From: Dendrolimus kikuchii
Lineage: Eukaryota; Arthropoda; Insecta; Lepidoptera; Lasiocampidae
Direction: 5' to 3'
Assembly: GCA_019925095.2 (NCBI GenBank)
Contig: CM034414.1
Location: 40,001-104,000, forward strand
Length of the DNA stretch: 64,000 nt
In this document: positions 1 to 10,568 of the stretch, piece by piece
Position numbering within the stretch: position 1 is the stretch's first letter
Layout: each line of letters starts with the position of its first letter
Notes under the pieces: generated by a model
What the model saw: only the letters and a program-made list of their open reading frames with translations
The model's database searches: none
Told to the model about the DNA's origin: nothing
Position numbers and translations under genes: made by a program

Positions 1-2233
1 AGCGGTAGCAGTCACCGCTGCGGTCCACCTCCGAGGTGCATTTCGCCGCCACGTGGCCAGCCTCGTGGCAGCGATAGCACCTCTGGGTGCGATGGGGGAG
101 GGCCTCAACCGTAGCCGAGGCCCAGCCCACCAGGAGCTTCGTCCCAACAGCGAGGAGCTGTTTGGCGGCCGCCACCGGGCAGGCCACCACCGTCTGGCCC
201 ATCCCGTCTCTGCCGGGACGGACCTTTGACGCTTTGATGCTCCCTAGGGAGCATCCGGTGGTCCGCGCGATGGCAGCGGCCACATCCTCCTCGTGTGCGT
301 GATCATCCAAGCCCGAGACGCGAAGACACACAGTCTTCTCGGGCCTGGAGATACGCACGTCCTCGGGATAGAGGTTTATCCTCAACTGCTCAGCCAGGGC
401 GTCTGCCTTGGAGGCGTCACTGGCGCTGGGAAGCACCAGTATACGGCCCCCAGTGCGCGCCTGCCTGAGCTTAAGGCCTCCCTCTATCCCGAGGTCGGCC
501 AGCCGGATCCTGGACTTCGCCTTGGAGAAGAGGTTCGCGCACGTAACCCCTCGCACCGCCGCGCCTGGCAGTAAAGTCAGGACGACGGCGGCGGATTTTG
601 GGGCACGCAGACGCGACCTCTTCTCCTTAGCAGCTGCCTTCTTTTTAGGCGCGGGGGGTGGAGGAGGGGGGGGCTGCGAGGCCGGAGCCTGCGCCACATC
701 CCCCTGTCCTTTTCCCCCGCGTCCTCTCCCTCCTCGCCGCGGAGCGCTGGTGGGCTGCGCTACCGCGGTAGTCGTGGCCGGTTGTGTGCCGGACGACGGT
801 GGGGCTTTTTTGGCCCTCTTCTTACGGCCGACCGTCGTCCAGCCCTGCTCAGCCACGGCCGAGGAGGGGAGGGGCGCCGGACAGGCGGGCGGTGGCGGGC
901 AGTGGACTTCGCCACCGCCGTCTCTCTTTTCTCCCCCCGCTGAGGGTAGCGGGGGGTACTCCTCTACCGACAACCAAGGTATGAGGCTGGGTGAAGTCGG
1001 TAGGGATGTGGGCCTAGCTTGAGGAGCAGGGCTCAAGGCGGGGGCTGGCGAGGGTGCCAGCCAGGCCGAGCGCATCTGCTCCTCCATGGCTGCGAACCTG
1101 CTCTCCATTGCGAGAGTCATCCGTTCCAGGTTCGCAGCCAGCGCCGTCTCCATGTTCGGCGGTGGGTCTGGCTGCGCGACAGGAGCGCGCGGCCGCGTCA
1201 CCTCCGCCTGGAGGCTCCTCAACTCGCTACGGAGGTCAGCGATCTCTGCCTCCATGCGGCTGTTGGCCGCACGGAGCAGGGCGACCTCCTCGCTGTTGGT
1301 GCGAGTGAGGAGCTCCTCTGAGGCCTCCTGAATGGCGGCCGCAGCTTCCTTGAGTGCCTTTTGAAGGGTCCCTTTTAGACCCTTCGACACTTTGGCGACT
1401 CCAGACACCACCGCCAAGGAGTCGGCGATCTGGCGCTGGAGGCCCTCGGCGTGAGCTACTCGAGCTTCGGGAGAGGCCTGGTGGCTCGCAAGGGTGATAC
1501 CAGTCTGTGACCGGGTCACCCTCGCGTTAACCATGGCTGAGGCCCTCTCCACGATCTCCTTTTCCGTTTGGAGCTGTAGCTCCGCGCGTTGGGCCTCCAC
1601 GAGCGCGCGTTTCGCGTCCGCTAGGCCCACGTATTCCCCAGTGGTGGGGGGGCGGCCTCTGCCTCGCTTGGCTTCCGGCGCTTTGGAAGCAGCCGGGGGC
1701 TTGGGCGGGGGCTTAGCGGGGGCCACCATCTCATCATCCTCAGATAGTGATGACATCATCCTATCGAGGTCATCTAGAGCCAGGTATGCGCGCAACTTTT
1801 CATTGCGCGCAACTACCTGGCTCGTCTTCGTTTCTCCTTTTTTGGGAGGATCACCTTTACCCCCTTTGGCGACCGGTGCTTTGGCACCCTGGGCCTTGGG
1901 GGGCTGCTTGGTGGAGGCAGTCCTCTCCTCGTCCTCCGACGGTATCGAGGACGAGTAGTCCGATTCTTCATCGGAGTCTCCTCTTGGTCGCTGCTGCGCG
2001 GTGGCGCGCGCGACCGTCTTACTACTTCCCGATTCCTCCGGCGGCGATGAAATTGCCGACAGGAATCGGGAGTAGAAGGTCTTATTACCAGCTCCGCCCT
2101 TCGCGGGCCCTTTCGGGTTGGTTTGACCCTTCACGGGTCCTCCACTAACATCTTCGCCGCCCTTCGCAGGCACGTCGTCGGTGTTTGTTTTTTTAGTTAA
2201 ATCTTCCATTTTTGTTCCCACGAGTACTTCCAT
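1..2233 (-). CDS. ORF1 (Gag-like) of an R1-clade-like non-LTR retrotransposon, C-terminus beyond window
   Basis: The minus-strand frame has no stop from 2323 to position 1, at least 774 codons. In-frame ATGs lie at 2233 and 2209; either could start it. Near the window edge (about residue 719) is a CCHC zinc knuckle, C-Y-R-C-H-E-A-G-H-V-A-A-K-C, and a second begins about 23 residues later (DCYR). This is typical of ORF1 nucleic-acid-binding proteins of R1/TRAS/SART-type elements. The N-terminal part is rich in Lys, Ser and acidic residues; the middle (about residues 250-400) is Ala/Glu/Leu-rich and probably coiled coil; a Pro-rich linker follows. ORF2 (endonuclease/RT) should lie to the left, outside the window. 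The open frame suggests a young copy. Clade assignment is from motif style only. Confidence 0.85.
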   Translation of the reverse strand, partial: MEVLVGTKMEDLTKKTNTDDVPAKGGEDVSGGPVKGQTNPKGPAKGGAGNKTFYSRFLSAISSPPEESGSSKTVARATAQQRPRGDSDEESDYSSSIPSEDEERTASTKQPPKAQGAKAPVAKGGKGDPPKKGETKTSQVVARNEKLRAYLALDDLDRMMSSLSEDDEMVAPAKPPPKPPAASKAPEAKRGRGRPPTTGEYVGLADAKRALVEAQRAELQLQTEKEIVERASAMVNARVTRSQTGITLASHQASPEARVAHAEGLQRQIADSLAVVSGVAKVSKGLKGTLQKALKEAAAAIQEASEELLTRTNSEEVALLRAANSRMEAEIADLRSELRSLQAEVTRPRAPVAQPDPPPNMETALAANLERMTLAMESRFAAMEEQMRSAWLAPSPAPALSPAPQARPTSLPTSPSLIPWLSVEEYPPLPSAGGEKRDGGGEVHCPPPPACPAPLPSSAVAEQGWTTVGRKKRAKKAPPSSGTQPATTTAVAQPTSAPRRGGRGRGGKGQGDVAQAPASQPPPPPPPAPKKKAAAKEKRSRLRAPKSAAVVLTLLPGAAVRGVTCANLFSKAKSRIRLADLGIEGGLKLRQARTGGRILVLPSASDASKADALAEQLRINLYPEDVRISRPEKTVCLRVSGLDDHAHEEDVAAAIARTTGCSLGSIKASKVRPGRDGMGQTVVACPVAAAKQLLAVGTKLLVGWASATVEALPHRTQRCYRCHEAGHVAAKCTSEVDRSGDCYR

Positions 2234-2828
2234 TTTATATTCAAAAAACTGGGGTGTGGTTCGCAGTAGCGACCGGGTTTACCCCCCCGGCCATTCACCT
2301 CTCGCCCTGCGCCGCAGCTTAGGTTAGGGGGATTTTTTATTGAGGTGCTCATCCTCTTGGGCCGGCCGGTTAAGGCAGGCCCCGCGGTCCCGTGTGGCCG
2401 CGAGACATGATCCACGACACCACACGGGGAAACGCTCGGCGGTAGCGCCCAGTGGCGAGACTCTCGCCCCACCACTGAGCCCGCCGCCACTGTCCTCGTC
2501 GATGGGGCGCGCGGGGCAGAACCGCGCGGCCCTCTCCTGGCAACGGCACCAGCGGAGCAAGGTGCGTCAACGCTGGGCCGGTGCCCGCCGCTCCGCCATG
2601 AAGACCGGCAGAACGGCTCTTCACCTTTTCTTCGGATGGGAGGGGTGTTTGGGGAGGAATACGTTTGGAAGGAAGGGAAGGAATACAAGGATTTGGAGTG
2701 GATAGGTGGGACACCACTGTCACGGAGTGAAGGGGGGAATGTGACAGTGGCGGCTCGGGGCCCCGGGGACGCATCCCCTTGTACCACTACCTGGACGGAG
2801 AAGAGTCCAGGGTGGCACCCCCTGGGGG
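1..2828 (-). mobile_element. 5' part of R1-clade-like non-LTR retrotransposon (5' UTR + ORF1)
   Basis: The 5' UTR occupies 2234-2828, GC-rich, with ORF1 downstream. The 5' boundary near 2828 is supported by a related segment at about 46600-46702: both match up to a GGCACCCCCTGG-type end and then diverge, into an AACCC array here and into unrelated sequence there. The element runs off the window at position 1. Confidence 0.75.
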
Positions 2829-2829
2829 A

Positions 2830-3084
2830 AACCCAACCCAACCCAACCCAACCCAACCCAACCCAACCCAACCCAACCCAACCCAACCCAACCCAACCCA
2901 ACCCAACCCAACCCAACCCAACCCAACCCAACCCAACCCAACCCAACCCAACCCAACCCAACCCAACCCAACCCAACCCAACCCAACCCAACCCAACCCA
3001 ACCCAACCCAACCCAACCCAACCCAACCCAACCCAACCCAACCCAACCCAACCCAACCCAACCCAACCCAACCCAACCCAACCC
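2830..3084. repeat. (AACCC)51 perfect pentanucleotide array
   Basis: There are 51 uninterrupted AACCC units (GGGTT on the minus strand) over 255 bp, with no variant unit visible. It is not the canonical lepidopteran telomere repeat (TTAGG/CCTAA). The left edge abuts the 5' end of the minus-strand retrotransposon; the right edge passes into GC-rich sequence. ORFs reading PNPTQ or GWVGL through it are artefacts. Confidence 0.97.
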
Positions 3085-3704
3085 GGTTCACACCATTGAC
3101 AGACCGTGTTAAGCTTTCTTAATTAGGCACACTATATTATGTTACGCTTTCCTACAACGCCACCTATTGTTGTCTTTACGCTGTCGTTACTAAGCTTATA
3201 ACGATAAGTGAGCGGGAGCGATGCGTGTCTGCTCTCGCCGATTACGGATACAACGCGGCGCTTATGTTGGGCAGGAATCGAGTTGAGCGCCGCCCCTTGG
3301 GTCTGTGGGTGGTGGGGCGTTCGTCATTACTACACTACACCGATAGTGGTGCCTCCCACTGTTACGCTAAGACTGAAAGGGGGGGGACTTGTTCCGAGGT
3401 CCGTGGAACATCACGGCCTCAGATTTGTCTAACGTCACCTCCATCCCGGACGGGCCGCCGTATCCTTTAAACAACAACACCGATAACTCCGCCTGTGACC
3501 AGTAGGCCCGCTTGCTGGTCTCTCCACGACCAAACTGTAGTCAGCGCAACACTGACGCCGTAGGAGGAATCGTATCGTCCAGTCGTAACCCATGTTCCAT
3601 CAGGAGCAATTCCACCACTGAACCCCGGGAACACTGCGCGTCATCACTCCCCTAATACAGCTAGCTAGCTAGTTGATAGTCCCTGATAATCCGACGGAGG
3701 TAAG
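3085..3704. other. GC-rich unassigned segment, probably decayed retroelement
   Basis: No convincing gene is seen. The composition resembles the flanking retroelement DNA and lies between the AACCC array and the RT remnant at 3705-4080, so it may be further decayed retrotransposon sequence. A short GCTA-type tandem occurs near 3660. Confidence 0.4.
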
Positions 3705-4080
3705 TCAGCACTGCGTGGTATCAGAGTGCTTCCTTGACACTGCTGACGGCACCACATCCTGGAAAGTCGTTTTCTCCGCCTGGCCTGGCCCTTCAACCAC
3801 CTGATTACGCCTACGGTGGGGCGCCCCTGGCGGAAACCTAACTAGTTCTCGGCCAAGTCCGACTCTACTTCCTCGTAGTGGCGGACGAGGCGATTTGCGA
3901 GTACACGAGTACACGCTTGAACAGTTTGCTCACGTCGTGTAGCAACTTCATAGGCCGGTAGGCGGTAGGCGGATGGAAAGTTGGCCGGGCGCCTCCTTCC
4001 TCAGCAGGACCAGTTTTCCGGTTTTCCAACAGGAGGGGAACCGGCCCTGCTGTAGGCACGCCGCAAAGAGCCACGTAAAT
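3705..4080 (-). pseudogene. Reverse transcriptase remnant of an R1-like non-LTR element
   Basis: Minus-strand frames carry RT blocks in order: W-K-T-G-K-L-V-L-L-R-K near 4030, then a YRPM-LL-D-KLFKRVLV block (frame 3865-4074), then a degraded GFRQGRPT-like block near 3830. Frameshifts and stops separate them. In intact non-LTR RTs these correspond to the fingers/palm segments before the catalytic YADD. This copy is broken and non-functional. It could be a decayed relative of the element at 1-2828 or an independent insertion. Confidence 0.75.
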
Positions 4081-4259
4081 CAGAACTCCAGGATGTCGTG
4101 GGATGGAACCTACACACGCCCCTTCTCGTCATGTTATTTGTACTTTTACAGTACTAGTGGATCGGATCGGAGTGGTAATGAACAAAGAAAACAGTTGGCA
4201 ACAAAGTGGTTTATTTATTTATTTATGAAGGAAGAGCAGTGTCTAGTGATAGTGAATTA

Positions 4260-4818
4260 CTAGCCGGAGCGAATGCTCTGCGCTGCGCCGAGCACGACGC
4301 CTTCCGCGGCCGACGACAGCGAACTGGCGTAGGAGCTCTTGCCGTCCTCGCGCGTGAACACGGCGGCCGCCGGCTGCTTGCCCGCCGCGCCCCCCTCCGC
4401 CTCGCTCACCCCCGCGGGGGCGGGGGACGCCGCGCACAGTTGCACGCACACGCACGCCAACACCAATACGGCGAACATCTGGCCAGTAATAGATTACATG
4501 TTACAATAAATAAATAAATACCGACGGTACTTACATTACTGTTTAAACCATTGTTTCCCAGTTTTTTTTTTTTTTTGCGAAATTTTCTTATTTGAAGTAA
4601 GCTGAGATATGAAACTAAATAAATAATTGGCGCCAGGCCATAAGAACTGCACTGGCATCACCAAAACAACGCCAAGCATAAGTCATTTTTTTTTTTTTAC
4701 TTGAAATTCCTGCGGTATTCCCAGAACAGAAAATACCGCAGTATTAAAAAGAAAAAAAAAAAAAAAAAAAAAAAAATGGAACTTATGAATAGAACATGGT
4801 TACCTGAGTCGATTTCAT
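4260..4818 (-). CDS. Small secreted protein A (77 aa, two exons)
   Basis: Coding exons are 4804-4818 (MKSTQ, 15 nt, then GTAACC donor) and 4260-4478 (after a CCAG acceptor), joined in phase 0. The protein has a signal peptide (hydrophobic core FAVLVLACVCVQLC, cleavage likely near AAS-P), then a short Ala/Gly/Ser-rich mature part with a central charged segment (TREDGKSSY) and a C-terminus VVLGAAQSIRSG. A TATA box (TATAAAAG, minus) lies at 4875-4882, 57 bp upstream of the ATG. AATAAA signals lie at about 4210-4224. Gene B is a divergent paralogue with the same exon structure and first-exon peptide. C is more distant. No known domain is recognised; the intron position resembles insect cuticular-protein genes, but this is only inference. 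Confidence 0.82.
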
Positions 4819-5649
4819 GTTTGTTGCTGGTTGTCTTCCCTGTCGAACACTGTCTTATGCCTGTCGAGGTCCCCCTTTTATATTTGAAGCCTGTCTTTGC
4901 AAAAGTCGTTACTTTCTTTATATCTCGCTAATTACCATTTCGTTGATAACGAAACTAGAAAATTTAATTGTTTTGCAATCGACTGCTTAATTTAGAATAT
5001 CTGTTCAAGTTAACCTCTATCCGTGACTACACTCGGCTACTTGTTTCAAAGAGCAATGCGATTCATTGCTTTCTTGGTTATTGTATTACACAAATAATCA
5101 CAATACAATGGTAATATCACAAATAATTGATGGCGTAGTCACACTTGACGTAGCGAGTTTTTATTTTTATGCGATCTCTTTCAATAACGCAGACAACAAA
5201 ACTACATTTAACTGTCCAGCGCAAAGCTGATTCCCGTTCGTGTATGAAAAAAAAAAAAAAAAAAAAATACCACAACACAAAGTAAAACACCTTCTCTGGT
5301 CATCACACAATGTTCTTTGTTGATTATATATTTATTTTATCCCAGAATTTTTCTGACAACACACGCATAATCTATCTATCCACGAGTTTTATCGGTTTGC
5401 CATAAAAAAAAAAAAATTACGGGCGAAATCGCGGGTAAGGCAATAATTCCAGGGGCATTTTTAATAAACCGGTCTGTTGCGAAACAATTAAAGTTTCTAG
5501 TTTCGTTATCACCGAAATGGTTAACGAGGGCCAAATAATTAAATTAAAGATACGCTTCAAACATTAGGTATCCTTTTTATATAAAAAGGATACCTGCAAC
5601 AGAGGACGACAGTGTTCTTCAGCCAGGACAAGCAAACCACTGCGAAAAC
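4819..5649. promoter_or_regulatory. Divergent promoter region of genes A and B with inverted shared modules
   Basis: The spacer between the two start codons holds a module at 4924-4978 and its inverted, close copy at 5477-5528, each lying upstream of the TATA box of its own gene. Within the A copy is a palindromic core TTTCGTT-N3-AACGAAA, nearly conserved in the B copy. Both promoters also share CTTCAAA just upstream of TATA and GACAGTGTTC near the expected transcription start. Homopolymer A/T runs fill the middle. Confidence 0.7.
5566..5595. promoter_or_regulatory. 30-bp perfect palindrome centred on the gene B TATA box
   Basis: The left half AGGTATCCTTTTTAT is the exact reverse complement of the right half, so the TATA box (about 5578-5588) sits at the centre of a perfect 30-bp palindrome, 55 bp upstream of the gene B ATG. 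Confidence 0.9.
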
Positions 5650-7367
5650 ATGAAATCCACTCAGGTAGCAATATTATTATTTTCAACTATTATGTCTAAA
5701 CTAAATAACTATTATCACAATTAGTTATTTTTCATTGAACTATTTTTCTTTATCATTGAAAAATTTAATGCTCTTGAAATGCTGATTACAAATGGATACC
5801 TTCCAATGCCACGACATAGACGTGTATTTTGTTTAGTACAGACTCACTCGGAATTATTATTTATATATAACTGGTTTTTTCGACCAATTTTTTGATAAAA
5901 TTTTAGTTAAATTGTGTAATTAAGATGATTAGTAATTAGTAAAACACTTTCTACTGTAATACTTTAGATGTAAGTTAAGCTGTCTAAAACATTTAAACAA
6001 CATTAAATAGAGGAAAACAATGTTTCAAATTAAACGTTATTTTACCTTAGAACATCATTTTGGTACGATACACACACGAGTTATTTAATCAATTACATTG
6101 TAATGATGTTTAAATGTTTTAGTGAACTAAGGAGCACGTGAATTTAGATATTAAACTAGAATAAGTTTTAAATTAACCATTTGAATACACTAATTAGTGA
6201 TTGCTTTCTTCGCCCTGTTCTTGTGTTCTTTTGTGCTACTATCAGATCTTTAGATTAGGAATTTCTATTATTCAAACATCATTTTGTAAATAAATATTGA
6301 AAAGTATACAACAATTTGTAATATTACTTATTGCTATATTTTTAATATTTGATAAATATTATTTATCATTTAGACCAGCTATAGTCAAACTTTTGTTATA
6401 GGGGCCACACATACGTTTTAAATGATGTGCCGCAACATAATTTGTTTAGGTGTTTTTTACTATAAGAATAGATCATAGATAGGCTTATGGCCAACCTGAT
6501 AGAAAGTGGCTACGCGCGTCTATGGATATTTGTAAAACTAGACCTGTTAACAATGTAAATCCATTATAGTTATTATGCAAGTATGTAGTAAGCCAGATAG
6601 GCTACTTACAAAAGCTCGACGGGCCGCAGGTTGAGCATAGAAGAACTAGATATGAATAAAATATTCATCCCTAAAATCGTTGGATTTATTTTAGTTTAGC
6701 CCAAATTACAAGGGTTCACTTCTGTCTGTAAATTCAAAACAGCGCCTTTTGCTAGTTTCGCTTTAAAAAAATCACTATACTTAGTTACTTAATCAAGGAA
6801 AACCTAATATACACATGAACAAGCATTTTAAAATTGTTATCGACCAGCCAATGACAGCTTTCACCAATGTGTAAATTAATGGCTGGTTCCTATATGTTAT
6901 CGACTGTTCATTTGCTTTAATATCCGTTAAAATTTGACATAAACTTTGTACAATTAATATCAAATTTCAACCGATGGTAAAGAATAGTAAGATATAAAAA
7001 CCGGCCAGTACAGTTAATTTATAAAACTAGTCATGAAAGAAGTTATGAGTAGGAGACCGCTCGGTTCTCGTAATACTGATGACTCTGACTGAATGATTGG
7101 GGTTCGAAATCATTCTGTTTACTTAAATTTTATGTATCTGGTTGTGTTGGTCAGGTGTTCGTCGTGTTGATGGTGGCATGCGTGTGCGTGCAGTACTGCG
7201 TGGCGTCCCCCGCGGGGGTGAGCCAGGCGGAGGTGGCTGCCGCGGGCGAGCAGCCGCGCGCCGCCGTCAACACCATGGAGAGCGGGGACGTATCCTACGC
7301 CAGCGCCAGGGGTTCCACCAAGGAGGGGATAGTGCTCGCCGGCGCGAGGAGCGGCCGCTCCGGCTAA
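5650..7367 (+). CDS. Small secreted protein B (75 aa, two exons)
   Basis: Coding exons are 5650-5664 (MKSTQ, then GTAGCA donor) and 7155-7367 (after TTGGTCAG acceptor), phase 0. The signal peptide core is VFVVLMVACVCVQYC, followed by VASPAGVSQAEV. The mature part is Ala/Ser/Gly-rich with the C-terminal IVLAGARSGRSG, clearly paralogous to gene A (shared MKSTQ, ACVCVQ, ASPAGVS, SYAS and a similar C-terminus). TATA at 5578-5588; AATAAA at 7413-7418, 46 nt after the stop. The intron is about 1.5 kb and contains a MITE at 6881-7007. Function unknown. Confidence 0.85.
6881..7007. repeat. MITE family M2 (palindromic, about 125 bp), in the gene B intron
   Basis: Begins GGTTCCTATATGTTATCGAC and ends with the imperfect reverse complement (..AGTAAGATATAAAAACC). 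Related copies are at 25448-25562 and 43572-43708, with partial copies near 43985-44042 and 53140-53203. Confidence 0.7.
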
Positions 7368-7439
7368 CCCCCATCCCCACCCTCGCATCACTTTACTGAC
7401 AAATTCAAATATAATAAATAGTTCCAACAACAAACTTGT

Positions 7440-8930
7440 TTCCTTTTTATTTTCACCGTTTCTATCAGGCTTGTTTTAACCCGGGTCTGCAAGGGACGTA
7501 AGGATCCAGGGGGAACAAATCTATTGACTTTGATGAAGTCAGTCACTAAAGAATATCGTCTAGATAAAAAAAAAAAAAAATCCCTAGTTAGGTATCAAAC
7601 CGGCTGATTTTGAAACATGACATCTTCTGTTATTACACCCCTAGATAGAGTAGCTTATAATAATGAATTTCTGTGAAGGAATGTCAAATTGCAAACTAAG
7701 GGAAATGGATGATTTTTAAGAAAAGGTTCTATTATTTTCTTAACATTAACTAAGCGGCGGTCATTTGACCGCACCCAATTTTATTCAATATGGAAATTAT
7801 GACATAGTTTTATTATAACAGGGTATATATAAATTAAGATCAATTTGAATTCACGTTATTTTACTCCAAATTTACGTAGTTTTTTTTTAACCCAAGCACT
7901 ATAGAAATACAGCATACCATCATACTTCACCACAAATACCATCAATCCATTGTTCTAAAATTTAGATCACCAGTTCATTTTCATGTACCAAATTTTCTGT
8001 AGATATCATGTACATAAAAACCTTAATAAATTGAACATTGCTTTAAATAGATTGATATGTTGAGGCACAGGCTACGAAAACTTAAGAATATGAATTGATT
8101 AACTAAAAAAAAAAAAAACCTTACTCTTAGGTGGTGCGGATGGCAGAGGCAGAATGTTGTTGATGGTGAAAGGTGGGAAAAATCCACAGCCGGCTAGAAT
8201 GAAAGCGGCACTCACCTGCGGATCTCCAATACTCGCACCTTTAGACTCTTCGGCACGTTCTTAGAATCAGCGTCTGTTCAATTGGTCATAGAGTCCACAT
8301 ACCACCAACAGGAGCGGATATTAGATAAAAAAAAAAAAAATGTACTAGCGTTGCACTTCACTGGGCCGTCCGCCGGCATAGATCTTGGCTGGCCGACAGG
8401 TGGCACCGCCTGTATTTATCCAGCGTGTGGATTTGAGAAGAGAAAAGGAGAGGAAAGGTACAACATACAAGGCGTCTAACCACTCTGTTTGCCGTTTGAC
8501 ATTCTTTGACAGAAATTGATCATTATAAGCTGCCCTATGGTGTAATAATACAGGTCTACAAGTCTATAACTTTCACAAAAAAAACCATGCCAATTCGTGT
8601 CAAGATCCATTTGAATGAACGATGGTCAAATATCCGTAGTCTCTAAAATGCATATAAAATGTCACGTAAATGAGCATTGATTCAATATTAAGCAGAGATG
8701 GTTTACTGACTATCAAAACCGCCCAAAGTTACGATTTCAATTCGATTCGATTGCCAATTTAAGTTACAGACACAGACCCAGGATATTTTTTTCATATTTA
8801 GTCGATGCTATTCTTTATTAGAGTAATTGATTATTCAAAAATCTTATGTGTGTAGCATTTTAGTTTTCATCCAAATCGAGACTCCTTTGAGTGTTTTAAG
8901 CCATTTCGTATAGTTTATTGACAAGAGCTA
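7440..8930. other. AT-rich intergenic stretch with poly-A runs; no clear gene
   Basis: Contains A-tracts near 7566, 8107 and 8327. The segment 8125-8470 is GC-richer and has a good minus-strand donor (CGCAG/GTGAGT near 8214), but its reading frames are short and interrupted; I read it as a decayed polyA-tailed retroposon rather than an exon. Confidence 0.4.
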
Positions 8931-9035
8931 TGAATGTCAAAGAAGCAAGTGAGGTGTGTAAGAATAAGCTTAAATGGCGCTCTGTTGTTCGTGCCTACCT
9001 CGCAAGGGAACTGGCGTGAAGTTATGTATGTATAG
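8930..9035 (+). mobile_element. RTE-like retrotransposon 3' end (short truncated copy)
   Basis: Matches the 3' terminus of the family at 20560-21170: it encodes the end of the frame (..KEASEVCKNKLKWRSVV) and finishes with GAAGTTATGTATGTATAG. Confidence 0.75.
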
Positions 9036-9834
9036 TTTAGGATTTGGCCCTGAAGATCCACTTGAAAATTTCACCTGGATACGAGTGACAAGAACAAGTA
9101 CGTAGAAAATTAAAGTTCCGTCAGTATTGACATTGTCGACTCCTATTTGCAACTAGCGAACTGCCAAATTTTGTCGCTGACATGGATTGGAGTTCGATAT
9201 ATATCCCCAGGGCTCCATTTGGACCACTTTGGGGACCTATGCCCTAGATTGATGAGGAGAGTGGTGTGATGAATGCTACCCTAGGTCCTACTTAATTACT
9301 TTTTAGCATTTAGTACATTATCTAGGTATATCATAATTATCTTTCCTTAAAACCGTTTTTTGAATTATTTGTTTGGTAACAAGTTTCATAAACAGAAAAT
9401 AGTAAAAAAAACTATCAATAAATATATTTAATTTTCAACATAATAATATTTTTTAATTATAAGTATTTTTTTCTTAAAACAATAAATTCTAATTTTAATA
9501 ATTGAATAACTTGCAACAATTCAGAAAGGTTTATGATAATAAACGAACAGCAACTGGTCGCAATACTTATAATCAGAGAACTTTACGGTTTAAGAACATT
9601 TCATCTACTCACTCTACACATTCGACAAACAATTGTAGCACACCTCGCCATCCCTCCAATAATTTTACAGTACAAGTAACTTAGGAAATTGGGACAACCG
9701 ATAGCGGATTGAAGTCCTTGATAAACTATTTTAATTAAAAGGGTTATAAATGACAAGAAATTAATACATTATTGTTTGGAAATTTTAGATATTATTTAAT
9801 TAATTAAATTTAATTATATATAATATTTTATATA

Positions 9835-10108
9835 TCTTATACTAATATATAAAACTGAAGAGGTTTTTTGTTTTGTTTGCTTGAACGCGCTAATCTCAGG
9901 AATACTGGTCTGATTTGAACAATGCTTTCAGTGTTAGATAGCGTATTTATCGAGAAACGATCGCTATCATACAGCGATAGGCTATAATATATGATCACGC
10001 TAAGACCAATAGGAGCGGAGCACCAATGAAGAATGTTTCCAAAGGTTGGGGGTTAACTTACTTTTTTTAAACTATTCCAAGCGGACGAAGTTGCGGGCAG
10101 AAGCTAGT
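9835..10108 (+). mobile_element. Non-autonomous Helitron-like element (family H1)
   Basis: Starts TCTTATACTAATATATAAAA and ends GCGGGCAGAAGCTAGT, with internal GAACGCGCTAATCTCAGGAA. The TC start and CTAGT end, with a GC hairpin near the 3' end, match Helitron-like repeats known from Lepidoptera. Related copies: 18971-19226 (minus), about 23660-23800 and about 24225-24427. Confidence 0.7.
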
Positions 10109-10224
10109 TAAATATATAATAAAATAATTCAAACAGTATAATCTACACAATTACTACATCAATTAGGGATAAATATTGTTATATAAAATTATGGTCAATT
10201 ATAGACAACTACTCTATGCAATTG

Positions 10225-10322
10225 AGTGAAGCAAGTGAGGCGAGTAAGTATAAGCCTGAATGGCGCTCTGTTGTTCGTGCCTACCCCGCAAGGGAACTGG
10301 CGTGAAGTTATGTATGTATATA
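10225..10322 (+). mobile_element. RTE-like retrotransposon 3' end (short truncated copy)
   Basis: Shares GAAGCAAGTGAGGCGAGTAA through the terminal TATG repeats with the longer copy at 20560-21170. Confidence 0.75.
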
Positions 10323-10568
10323 CTCTATACAAAACAGGCTAATCATGGAATAAATAAAAATATAACATTATTACTCAATTAAGAAAATGATCGATTATAT
10401 CGTTTAAAAATAAGAGGGTACGTAAAATTAAAAATTAACCTTAAAAAGAAATATGACAACAACTATGCAACTAAATAAATTTAATATAATACAATCAATA
10501 AATGTTTATGTTTCGAAACAAAATTCAAATTATCTACAATATGTATAAAAATCAATGTAATAAAGATA

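Noticed and set aside
87..2148. Plus-strand ORFs opposite ORF1
   Set aside because: Antisense shadows in GC-rich DNA; the minus frame has a CCHC knuckle and no stops over 2.3 kb.
2830..3084. Telomere repeat
   Set aside because: Unit is AACCC, not TTAGG/CCTAA, and it is interstitial.
2787..3112. Long repetitive ORFs (PNPTQ or GWVGL repeats)
   Set aside because: They are translations of the AACCC pentamer array; every frame is open through it.
4749..4776. Long A-run as a processed-retrogene tail
   Set aside because: It lies inside the intron of gene A with no adjacent target duplication; a simple homopolymer is sufficient.
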